Positions 1 through 5,152 of a stretch of 9,109 bases of DNA are shown here, one piece after another. The notes under the pieces were generated by a model. That model worked only from the letters and a program-made list of their open reading frames with translations, was not told where the DNA came from and ran no database searches. This stretch comes from FEN-1297 sp046706945 (lineage in GTDB: Bacteria; Bacteroidota; Ignavibacteria; Ignavibacteriales; Ignavibacteriaceae): NCBI GenBank assembly GCA_046706945.1, contig JBJKOY010000115.1, positions 1 through 9,109 on the forward strand, read 5' to 3'. Positions within the stretch are counted from its first letter, which is position 1. Every line of letters starts with the position of its first letter. A program made the position numbers and the translations under genes.

Positions 1-68
1 TTCCCGTCTTCCGTGATCGCAACGCGCGTTTGAGTCGTGGAAGAATTGATTATTATTTCTTTTACCAT
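1..68 (-). CDS. rng: Ribonuclease E/G (RNase G-like), N-terminal fragment cut by the window edge
   Basis: Only the first 22 codons are visible, starting at an ATG whose complement is at 66-68 and running off the left edge. The peptide begins MVKEIIINS and continues through TTQTRVAITEDG. This matches the start of the RNase E/G family, where a hydrophobic strand ending in Asn is followed a few residues later by a conserved TRVA and an acidic turn, just before the S1-containing region. The family are single-strand-specific endoribonucleases that process rRNA and tRNA and start mRNA decay. The gene lies downstream of pnp in the same orientation, which fits a joint role in RNA turnover. The SD is weak (AAGAG about 10 nt upstream). 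The catalytic DEAD-fold region is not visible, so RNase E and RNase G types cannot be separated, and intactness is unknown. Confidence 0.8.
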   Translation of the reverse strand, partial: MVKEIIINSSTTQTRVAITEDG

Positions 69-85
69 ATATATAAAACTCTTTT

Positions 86-106
86 AATGAAATAAGATAT
101 TTCATT
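86..106 (-). other. Perfect 8-bp hairpin in the RNase E/G 5' leader
   Basis: AATGAAAT at 86-93 and ATTTCATT at 99-106 are exact reverse complements around a 5-nt loop. On the minus-strand transcript the hairpin ends 17 nt before the AUG, just ahead of the weak SD. It has no T-run behind it, so it is not a terminator. It could hinder ribosome access or act as a processing or stability element. Its low GC content makes it thermodynamically modest. Confidence 0.45.
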
Positions 107-135
107 CTATAAAAATTAATTGCATACGTACTCAA
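106..135 (-). promoter_or_regulatory. Weak candidate promoter for the RNase E/G gene
   Basis: On the minus strand TTGAGT (130-135) and TATAGA (106-111) are separated by 18 bp. Each matches the sigma-70 consensus at four of six positions, and transcription would start about 30 nt before the gene. I found no Bacteroidota-type TAnnTTTG element in the spacer. Matches this weak are expected by chance in AT-rich DNA. Confidence 0.2.
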
Positions 136-142
136 CCATGAG

Positions 143-187
143 ACGGGAATATGCGGCTTCACGGAAAATCCGGTCCCGTGATATTCC
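143..187 (-). ncRNA. Structured element with competing stems upstream of RNase E/G
   Basis: Read as minus-strand RNA, GGAAUAU (complement of 181-187) pairs with AUAUUCC (complement of 146-152). The stem continues directly into CACGG (176-180) paired with CCGUG (160-164). The result is a 12-bp stem with a 7-nt one-sided bulge (153-159) and an 11-nt loop. A competing stem pairs 143-148 with 174-179 (ACGGGA/TCCCGT), and a small one pairs 162-165 with 169-172. Overlapping exclusive pairings of this kind are typical of regulatory leaders. I do not recognise a named riboswitch class. Strand and function are inferred from the position before the RNase gene. Confidence 0.4.
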
Positions 188-196
188 TGCTTGCCG

Positions 197-227
197 ATCT
201 TTATTCCTATTAATAGGAGTAAAAGAT
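197..227. repeat. Imperfect inverted repeat around a 14-bp perfect palindrome
   Basis: TCCTATTAATAGGA at 205-218 is a perfect palindrome. It is flanked by ATCTTT (197-202) and AAAGAT (222-227), which are also reverse complements, with 2-nt and 3-nt gaps between. As DNA this looks like a dimer-binding operator. As minus-strand RNA it forms a two-part hairpin with a UUAA loop. Its position within the RNase E/G leader suggests regulation, but nothing identifies a binding protein. Confidence 0.45.
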
Positions 228-270
228 TAAAAACCTTATATGACAACAATATTCCTTCCACTGTTGAGCC

Positions 271-307
271 TATTAAATAAAAGCGTCAAGTAATTAGTAA
301 CATTGAC
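271..307 (-). terminator. Weak candidate terminator in the pnp-RNase E/G spacer
   Basis: On the minus strand GTCAA (complement of 303-307) and TTGAC (285-289) form a 5-bp stem with a 13-nt loop. It is followed by GCTTTTATTT (284 down to 275). The stem is short and AT-rich, so termination would be inefficient at best. It is the most terminator-like arrangement I could find downstream of pnp. Confidence 0.18.
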
Positions 308-334
308 TAAAATTGAAAATCCTTCATTAAATTA

Positions 335-347
335 ATTGCCCGGCAAT
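335..347. repeat. Short palindrome ATTGCC-C-GGCAAT
   Basis: Six-base arms ATTGCC (335-340) and GGCAAT (342-347) flank one central base. As RNA it can only close five pairs with a 3-nt loop, with poorly matched AT-rich flanks. It could be a small operator or part of an inefficient terminator about 110 nt after pnp. The minus-strand tail TAATTTAATG is too mixed for a good U-tract. Confidence 0.25.
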
Positions 348-455
348 ATTATTTTAACGAAAATATCTAGAGAGATTTTACCGGGTTACCGTCCGATATT
401 AAATATTACTTATAATATTATAGACCAAATATTCCTTTGCACGGAAAAACAAACA

Positions 456-2567
456 TTATTTTTCTTCCGTTGTTTCGCGCTCTTGTTTGTTATCCTTTAA
501 AACTTCTTTCCTGCTTAAGGAAAATTTGCCGTTCTCTATTTTAACAAGTTTTACGGTAACTTTATCGCCCTCTTTAAAGTAGTCGGTTACTTTATTTACT
601 CTCTTATTGTCTATCTGCGAAATGTGCAGTAAACCTTCTTTACCGGGCAAAATTTCAACGAAGGCGCCGAAATCCATAATTTTTGTAATTACTCCGTCGT
701 ATTCTTCGCCGACTTCGGGCGTTGCGGTAAGTCTTTTTATGTAATCCTTGCACTTGGCCGCATTCTCTTTATTCGGCGAAGCAATATTGACCGTTCCGTT
801 ATCGTCGATGTTTATATCAACGCCGAACAGTCTTTGCATACCCTGGATTGTTTTACCGCCGGGACCGATAATCAGACCGATCTGGTCGGTATCGACTTTC
901 ATGGTAATTAATCTCGGCGCAAACGGCGAGAGCTGCTCTCTCGAACCGGTGATTGCCTGATTCATTATACCCAGGATGTGCTGCCTGCCTTCCTTGGCCT
1001 GATTCAGGGCTGTTTCCATAATTTCAAAAGATATACCCTGAATTTTTATATCCATCTGGAAAGCGGTAATACCGTCGGCTGTGCCGGCAACTTTAAAATC
1101 CATATCGCCCAAATGATCTTCGTTCCCGAGAATATCCGAAAGAACCGCGAACCGTTCACCTTCTTTTACCAGGCCCATTGCGATCCCGGCAACCGGCTTG
1201 CCCAGCGGGACGCCGGCATCCATTAAACCCAAAGATCCGGCGCATACGGTGGCCATAGAGGAGGAACCGTTGGACTCCAGAATATCGGAAATAACCCTGA
1301 CGGTATAAGGAAATATCTCTTCACCGGGCATTAAAACCTTCAATGCTCTTTCCGCAAGGTTGCCGTGACCGATTTCCCGCCTGCCCACACCGGACATTCT
1401 TCCCACTTCGCCTACGCTGAAGGGCGGAAAGTTATAATGCAGCATAAATTTCTTCGAGTACTCGTCGGTTAAACCGTCTATTATCTGCTCGTCGTTTTTT
1501 GTTCCGAGGGTTACCGTAGTTAAACTTTGAGTTTCCCCCCTGGTAAACAATGCCGAACCGTGGGTCCGGGGCAGCAGACCGAGTTCGATTGTAATCGGAC
1601 GAATTTGTTTTGTGTTTCTGCCGTCCAGCCTTATTCCTTCCACCAATATTCTTTCCCTCATCAATTCCTTTTCCAAATCGTGAAGGATTTCGTCTATTAC
1701 TTTCTCCTGTTCGGGGTATTTTTCCGCTAGAGATTCTTTTACTGAAGCGGCCAGCTCTTTATTCTTCGCGCTTCTCTCTTCCTTGGCAAGAACGGTATAG
1801 ACTATTTCTTTAAATTTATTATAAGCAAGCTCGTTTATGTCTTTTGTCAGATTTTCATCGACCGCAGCCGGCACAACCTCGCGTTTTGCTTTGGCGCAAT
1901 CGGCTTGAAGATCAATTTGAAGGCTCACCAGCTTCTTAATTTCTCCCTGCGCAAATTTCAGGGCATTCAGCAGGTCTTTCTCGCTTACTTCTTTGGATTC
2001 GCCTTCCACCATCATTATCGAATCTTCGGTTCCGGCAACTACAAGTTCAATGTCGCTGTCTTTTATTTGCTGTATAGTCGGATTAACAATGAATTCGCCG
2101 TTTATTCTTCCTACTCTTACTTCCGCCATCGGCCCGGCGAAAGGTATATCGGAAATGGTAAGAGCAGCGGAGGCTCCCACCGCCGCCAGAACATCGGCGT
2201 CGTTATCCCCGTCGTGCGAAAATACAAAGGCTATAACCTGAGTCTCGTTCTTAAAATCCTTCGGGAAAAGCGGTCTGATCGGGCGGTCTACCAGCCTTGA
2301 ACTTAAGATTTCTTTTTCGGTAGGACGTCCTTCTCTCTTTATATATCCGCCCGGAAATTTACCCGCAGCGGAGGTTTTTTCCCTGTACTCAACCTGAAGC
2401 GGGAAAAAATCCTGGTCATCTTTTATTTCTTCCGCCGCAACCGCGGTGACCAACACCATGGTATCGGCATATCTAACCATAACAGCCCCGTTTGCCTGCT
2501 TAGCGAATCTTCCGGTTTCAATTGAAAATATTTTGCCGCCTATTTCAACTTCTTTTTTTACTAGCAT
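456..2567 (-). CDS. pnp: Polyribonucleotide nucleotidyltransferase (PNPase)
   Basis: PNPase is a trimeric 3'-to-5' phosphorolytic exoribonuclease that releases nucleoside diphosphates and can also add tails. At 703 aa it has the full family length. It has a first RNase PH domain (about 10-140, with FFPLQVEYREK at 54-64 and RPIRPLFP at 95-102) and a helical linker (about 145-300). The second RNase PH domain (about 310-540) carries FTRGETQ at 341-347, FPPFSVGE at 380-387, the phosphate-binding SSS at 435-437, and the catalytic acidic pair D484/D490 in EDHLGDMD. A KH domain with IIGPGGKTI (566-574) and an S1 domain (about 620-688) bind RNA. A short charged tail ends the protein. The ATG sits 12 nt after the rpsO stop with a good SD, so it is co-transcribed with rpsO. 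Nothing looks damaged. Confidence 0.98.
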   Translation of the reverse strand: MLVKKEVEIGGKIFSIETGRFAKQANGAVMVRYADTMVLVTAVAAEEIKDDQDFFPLQVEYREKTSAAGKFPGGYIKREGRPTEKEILSSRLVDRPIRPLFPKDFKNETQVIAFVFSHDGDNDADVLAAVGASAALTISDIPFAGPMAEVRVGRINGEFIVNPTIQQIKDSDIELVVAGTEDSIMMVEGESKEVSEKDLLNALKFAQGEIKKLVSLQIDLQADCAKAKREVVPAAVDENLTKDINELAYNKFKEIVYTVLAKEERSAKNKELAASVKESLAEKYPEQEKVIDEILHDLEKELMRERILVEGIRLDGRNTKQIRPITIELGLLPRTHGSALFTRGETQSLTTVTLGTKNDEQIIDGLTDEYSKKFMLHYNFPPFSVGEVGRMSGVGRREIGHGNLAERALKVLMPGEEIFPYTVRVISDILESNGSSSMATVCAGSLGLMDAGVPLGKPVAGIAMGLVKEGERFAVLSDILGNEDHLGDMDFKVAGTADGITAFQMDIKIQGISFEIMETALNQAKEGRQHILGIMNQAITGSREQLSPFAPRLITMKVDTDQIGLIIGPGGKTIQGMQRLFGVDINIDDNGTVNIASPNKENAAKCKDYIKRLTATPEVGEEYDGVITKIMDFGAFVEILPGKEGLLHISQIDNKRVNKVTDYFKEGDKVTVKLVKIENGKFSLSRKEVLKDNKQERETTEEK

Positions 2568-2574
2568 TTATCAA

Positions 2575-2580
2575 CTTCCT
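2575..2580 (-). promoter_or_regulatory. Ribosome binding site of pnp, overlapping the rpsO stop
   Basis: The minus strand reads TAAGGAAG: AGGAAG (2575-2580) lies 7 nt before the pnp ATG, and its first A is the last base of the rpsO TAA (2580-2582). The overlap suggests that ribosomes finishing S15 help initiation on pnp. It also fixes the pnp start. Confidence 0.75.
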
Positions 2581-2843
2581 TACTTTCTAATATTCAATTC
2601 TTTAATGATGGATCTGTATCTCTCTATATTTTTTTGAGCCAAATAATCAAGCAGCCTTCTTCTTTTACCGACCATCATCATTAAGCCTCTTCTGGAATGA
2701 TGATCTTTTTTATGAACGTTAAAGTGTTCGGTAAGATCGTTTATCCTTTTCGTCAGCAAGGCAATCTGCACCTCGGGTTTGCCGGAATCCTTTTCGGTAC
2801 TCCCGTATTGTTTGATTATTTCGAGTTTATCTTCTTTGGTCAT
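2580..2843 (-). CDS. rpsO: 30S ribosomal protein S15
   Basis: S15 binds the central domain of 16S rRNA early and organises the 30S platform. The 87-aa product matches the usual size of about 88-89 aa. It shows the family signatures SGKPEVQIALLTKRI (20-34), the RNA-contacting HKKDHHSRRGL (44-54) and GKRRRLLDYL (59-68). The frame is open back to an ATG at 2900, but those 19 extra residues (beginning MIPVNSG) do not resemble S15. The ATG at 2843 begins MTKEDK as in the family and has AAGGA (2854-2858) 10 nt upstream, so I chose it. The 152-nt stretch before it can fold into exclusive structures, as expected if S15 represses its own mRNA. pnp follows after 12 nt. Confidence 0.97.
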   Translation of the reverse strand: MTKEDKLEIIKQYGSTEKDSGKPEVQIALLTKRINDLTEHFNVHKKDHHSRRGLMMMVGKRRRLLDYLAQKNIERYRSIIKELNIRK

Positions 2844-2995
2844 TTTGTTTTTATCCTTGGTTTTATTATACGATATAACCCCAGAATTAACCGGGATCAA
2901 TTATTAAATATCAATAACTGCTTGAACTTGATCCTGAACTTGAACTGTTGAAGATCAAGTGCAAGTTCAAGAAATGTAAAAATTTTATATCCATA
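2844..2995 (-). promoter_or_regulatory. rpsO leader, candidate S15 autoregulatory or attenuation region
   Basis: This is one of the two longest spacers between genes of the operon. On the transcript, 2921-2933 pairs with 2953-2959 plus 2966-2971, giving a 13-bp stem with a 6-nt bulge. The alternative pairing of 2928-2934 with 2894-2900 (GGAUCAA/UUGAUCC) uses the same strand, so the two exclude each other. A small TTATA/TATAA hairpin (2866-2878) sits just before the SD. No poly-U tract follows either stem, so translational control is likelier than termination. S15 mRNA leaders are known to vary widely in structure between phyla. I cannot match this one to a described class. Confidence 0.45.
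2921..2971. repeat. Inverted repeat CTTGAACTTG...CAAGTTCAAG
   Basis: CTTGAACTTG (2921-2930) and CAAGTTCAAG (2962-2971) are perfect 10-base inverted copies, 31 nt apart. A related copy of GAACTTGA occurs at 2924-2931 and again at 2936-2943, with a 12-nt period. The cluster is thus an iterated GAACTTGA family in both orientations. It is the core of the long stem in the rpsO leader. Confidence 0.7.
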
Positions 2996-3934
2996 TTAAC
3001 GCGCCCTTCTGCCGAAAATTTCCAGGCCCGTTTCTTTATCTTTTTTCATCTGTTCGATCAATTCATCCGGGGACGAATATTTTTCTTCGCCTCTTATTCT
3101 TTCAACTATATTCACGGTTATGGTTTTACCGTAAATATCCTCGTTAAAATCAATAATATAAACTTCGGTGGTGAGATTACCGTTGTTGTAAAAGGTGGGC
3201 CTCTTGCCTATGCTCATTAGACCGTAATATTTATTATTTTCGAACCGAAGCTCAACCGCATATATCCCTATAAGCGGAAGGAGCTTATTTTCGTCGTCCG
3301 GTCTGATGTTTGCAGTCGGAAAGCCCAATTGCCTCCCGCGCTGATCCCCCTTTATTACCTCACCGCTGAACGAATAATATTTTCCCAGCAATTTGTTTGC
3401 AAGCTTAATATTGCCTTCTTCCAGGGCATTTCGGATTTTGGTGCTGCTGACGGTAACTCCGTCGATCGAAACGGCATCGACGGAAGTTACGGTAAAATCG
3501 AATTCCTTTCCCAGGTCTTCAAGGGTAGTTTTATCGCCGCCCCTGCCTTTGCCGAAATGATGATCGTAACCTATTACAACCTCTTTAATCCCTATCCCGT
3601 TGATTATATAATTTGTAAAAAACTCTTCCGAATTTAGCTGGGAGAATTCCCGCGTAAATTTAATAACCAGCATATTTTGAATGCCGGACTCTTTAAATAT
3701 TTCCTTCTTTTCTTCGAGCGAATTCAATAACTTTATATCATTGCCCTTTGAAACAACTTTTCTGGGATGAGGATCAAAGGTTACTACAAAGTTTCTTCCG
3801 CCGTAAAGCGCCGTTTTTCTAAGAACTTCCTGAATTATCTTTCTGTGCCCCAAATGAATGCCGTCAAAAGTTCCTATCGTGACAACCGTGTTTTTATCTT
3901 TTTTAACCTTAGTTAAACTATCGAATACTTCCAT
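2996..3934 (-). CDS. ribF: Bifunctional riboflavin kinase / FAD synthetase
   Basis: RibF phosphorylates riboflavin to FMN and adenylylates FMN to FAD in the cytosol. At 312 aa it is full-length. The N-terminal FAD synthetase half has the nucleotidyltransferase motif GTFDGIHLGH (21-30), FDPHPRKV (53-60), GYDHHFGKGRGGD (122-134) and SSTKIR (163-168). The C-terminal kinase half has GDQRGRQLGFPTANI (196-210, with PTAN at 206-209) and the likely catalytic Glu257 in TEVYIIDF. The start ATG has only a poor SD (GGA about 12 nt away). An upstream ATG (GGATGAAATTTTGAT) hits a stop at once, so 3934 stands. The gene sits between truB and rpsO, the usual place in this operon. It is 106 nt from truB, which leaves room for its own control, although I see no FMN riboswitch. 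Confidence 0.97.
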   Translation of the reverse strand: MEVFDSLTKVKKDKNTVVTIGTFDGIHLGHRKIIQEVLRKTALYGGRNFVVTFDPHPRKVVSKGNDIKLLNSLEEKKEIFKESGIQNMLVIKFTREFSQLNSEEFFTNYIINGIGIKEVVIGYDHHFGKGRGGDKTTLEDLGKEFDFTVTSVDAVSIDGVTVSSTKIRNALEEGNIKLANKLLGKYYSFSGEVIKGDQRGRQLGFPTANIRPDDENKLLPLIGIYAVELRFENNKYYGLMSIGKRPTFYNNGNLTTEVYIIDFNEDIYGKTITVNIVERIRGEEKYSSPDELIEQMKKDKETGLEIFGRRAR

Positions 3935-4040
3935 ATCAAAATTTCATCCAAACAAAAGTCTATAAATATAAGTTATTTTAGGCAAAAACGAAACTATATT
4001 ATTGCTTAAACACCTATAATGCATAATAACCGTCATCCTT
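3935..4040 (-). other. AT-rich truB-ribF spacer, no clear element
   Basis: These 106 nt contain no hairpin with a T-tract and no recognisable promoter. The RFN (FMN) riboswitch consensus that sometimes precedes riboflavin genes is absent. A 30-codon open frame (4036-3944) crosses it but has no properly spaced SD. Confidence 0.5.
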
Positions 4041-4742
4041 TTACTGCATTAAAATTTTAACCCGTGAAATAAATTCATCGACCGAGACCGCATTTTCCAC
4101 GCAATATTCGCCTATTCCCGTGCGTCTTAACGAACTTAACAACCCTCCGCAGCCCAATTTTTTACCGAAATCATCCGCAATTACCCTAATATAGGTACCT
4201 TTTGAACATTTTATCTCGAAAAAAATTTCAGGAAGAGCGATTTCTATATCAAATTTTGAAACAAATACTTTCCTGGGTTCTCTTTCTACCGTCTTCCCTT
4301 TCCTGGCAAGTTTATAAAGAGATTTTCCGCCCACTTTAACAGCGGAATACATCGGGGGTATTTGATATATTTCCCCCATAAACTCTTCTTTCAGCTTTAG
4401 TATATCGTTTACTCTGAGGTTCCCCGTCGGTTTTATCGCCGTAACTTCGGTTTCAAGATCCATCGAAGGGGAGCTCTTGCCCAGGAATATTATCCCTTTG
4501 TATGTTTTTTCCTGATCCTGGTAGCGCGTTATTTCCTTTGTTTTTTTCCCGGTGCATACTATTAATAATCCGGATGCCATGGGATCCAGAGTACCGGCAT
4601 GCCCGACCTTTTTTACGCCGATTGATTTTCTGATATTGTGAATTACTTTAAAAGAAGACCACCCGCACGGTTTGTCGATGAGGATTACTTCTCCGGACTG
4701 AAAATCGAGATCCGCAAAATCAACCGTTCCTTTTGTTATCAT
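4041..4742 (-). CDS. truB: tRNA pseudouridine(55) synthase TruB, short form
   Basis: TruB converts U55 of the T-loop of most tRNAs to pseudouridine and also acts as a tRNA-folding chaperone. The family motif GHAGTLDPMASGLL is at residues 47-60 with catalytic Asp53. It is preceded by the DKPCGWSS motif (23-30) and followed by KTYKG (83-87). LRRTGIGEYCVENA near the end is the conserved C-terminal motif of the catalytic domain. At 233 aa it is well short of the roughly 310-aa E. coli protein and has little room for a PUA domain; short forms are common in Bacteroidota-like lineages. The ATG lies inside the end of rbfA (23-nt overlap), with GAGG directly abutting it, which is too close for a normal SD. 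Translational coupling to rbfA is therefore likely. No better in-frame start exists before the DKP motif. Confidence 0.96.
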   Translation of the reverse strand: MITKGTVDFADLDFQSGEVILIDKPCGWSSFKVIHNIRKSIGVKKVGHAGTLDPMASGLLIVCTGKKTKEITRYQDQEKTYKGIIFLGKSSPSMDLETEVTAIKPTGNLRVNDILKLKEEFMGEIYQIPPMYSAVKVGGKSLYKLARKGKTVEREPRKVFVSKFDIEIALPEIFFEIKCSKGTYIRVIADDFGKKLGCGGLLSSLRRTGIGEYCVENAVSVDEFISRVKILMQ

Positions 4743-5088
4743 CCTCGTGAATTTTTTTAATTAAACCTTCTATTTTCTCCACATAATCCAATGTATCGTC
4801 TATAAAGAACTTTAATTCCGGGATAAACTTAATGCGTATTCTCGAAGCAAGTTCCGACCGGATATATCCGGAATGACTCCTGATTTTTTCGATTACAAAT
4901 TCTCTTTTTTCTTTCTCAAAAACCGAAAGGTAAATTTTTGCTATTTTTAAATCCGGGCTTATCTTTACGGATGTTACCGTTACGAACCCGAAAGAAATAT
5001 CCTGAAATTTATCCTGAAGCTTATATAAAATAATTAAACTGATTTCCTGTTTTATTAAATGCTCAACCCTATCCGTTCTTCTAGACAT
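4720..5088 (-). CDS. rbfA: 30S ribosome-binding factor RbfA
   Basis: RbfA is a small single-KH-domain protein that binds the immature 30S subunit near helix 1/44, assists 16S rRNA 5'-end maturation and supports growth in the cold. The product is 122 aa, the usual size. It shows the family pattern: N-terminal RRTDRVEHLIKQEIS, then VTVTSVKISPDLKIAKIYLSV (36-56). HSGYIRSELASRI (72-84) follows, where the first position of the expected AxG kink is Ser, then PELKFFIDDTLDY (90-102). The ATG has GGAG (5097-5100) 8 nt upstream. The 3' end overlaps truB in another frame. Next to infB and nusA it fits the classic translation-factor operon. Confidence 0.96.
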   Translation of the reverse strand: MSRRTDRVEHLIKQEISLIILYKLQDKFQDISFGFVTVTSVKISPDLKIAKIYLSVFEKEKREFVIEKIRSHSGYIRSELASRIRIKFIPELKFFIDDTLDYVEKIEGLIKKIHEDDNKRNG

Positions 5089-5096
5089 AGCAACAT

Positions 5097-5100
5097 CTCC
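5097..5100 (-). promoter_or_regulatory. Ribosome binding site of rbfA
   Basis: GGAG lies 8 nt before the rbfA ATG at 5088. A nearer ATG in the spacer directly after GGAG is out of frame, so this SD supports 5088. The 64-nt infB-rbfA gap holds nothing else I can identify. Confidence 0.6.
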
Positions 5101-5152
5101 ATTCAGCCGGTTTAAATAAACGCCATATTGCAGATCCGATCCATAATCAACT

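Larger units (their letters stand above)
248..437. repeat. Two copies of AATATTCCTT (248-257 and 428-437)
   Basis: The 10-mer AATATTCCTT occurs exactly at 248-257 and 428-437. The core ATATTCC recurs at 181-187, and its reverse complement GGAATAT is at 146-152. The copies are irregularly spaced, so this is a recurring motif rather than a tandem array. It could be a repeated protein site or a chance product of AT-rich sequence. Confidence 0.35.
69..455. other. Gene-free spacer between pnp and RNase E/G, rich in inverted repeats
   Basis: This 387-nt AT-rich stretch follows the pnp stop and precedes the RNase E/G start. I found no convincing gene on either strand; the longest open frame I noticed is 30 codons with no ribosome site. 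It holds several inverted repeats (86-106, 143-187, 197-227, 335-347), an AT palindrome at 411-422, and three copies of ATATTCC (181-187, 249-255, 429-435) with one inverted copy (146-152). No strong GC-rich hairpin with a T-tract follows pnp, so readthrough into the RNase gene is possible. A structured 5' untranslated region or a separate promoter for that gene are both plausible. Confidence 0.7.

Noticed and set aside
138..190. Resemblance to group II intron domain V on the plus strand
   Set aside because: The GAGACGGG...GGAAAATCC...CCCGTG layout is loosely similar, but the GAAA tetraloop, two-nt bulge and catalytic triad placement do not fit, and there is no intron reverse transcriptase nearby.
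138..230. 30-codon plus-strand open frame (MRREYAASRK...) in the pnp-RNase E/G spacer
   Set aside because: No SD upstream, no recognisable similarity, and it overlaps the stem structures that better explain the base pattern.
240..293. 17-codon plus-strand open frame (MTTIFLPLLS...)
   Set aside because: Hydrophobic but very short, with the nearest AGGAG over 20 nt upstream; expected by chance.
2866..2871. TATAAT-like -10 box just before rpsO (minus strand)
   Set aside because: No acceptable -35 element at 16-18 bp; AT-rich sequence and the TTATA/TATAA dyad explain it.
3944..4036. 30-codon minus-strand open frame filling the truB-ribF gap (MTVIMHYRCL...)
   Set aside because: AGG touches its ATG so the SD spacing is wrong, and the peptide looks like translated AT-rich spacer. 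It cannot be fully excluded as a leader peptide.
3935..4040. FMN riboswitch before ribF
   Set aside because: The conserved RFN core segments are absent and the spacer is almost entirely A/T.
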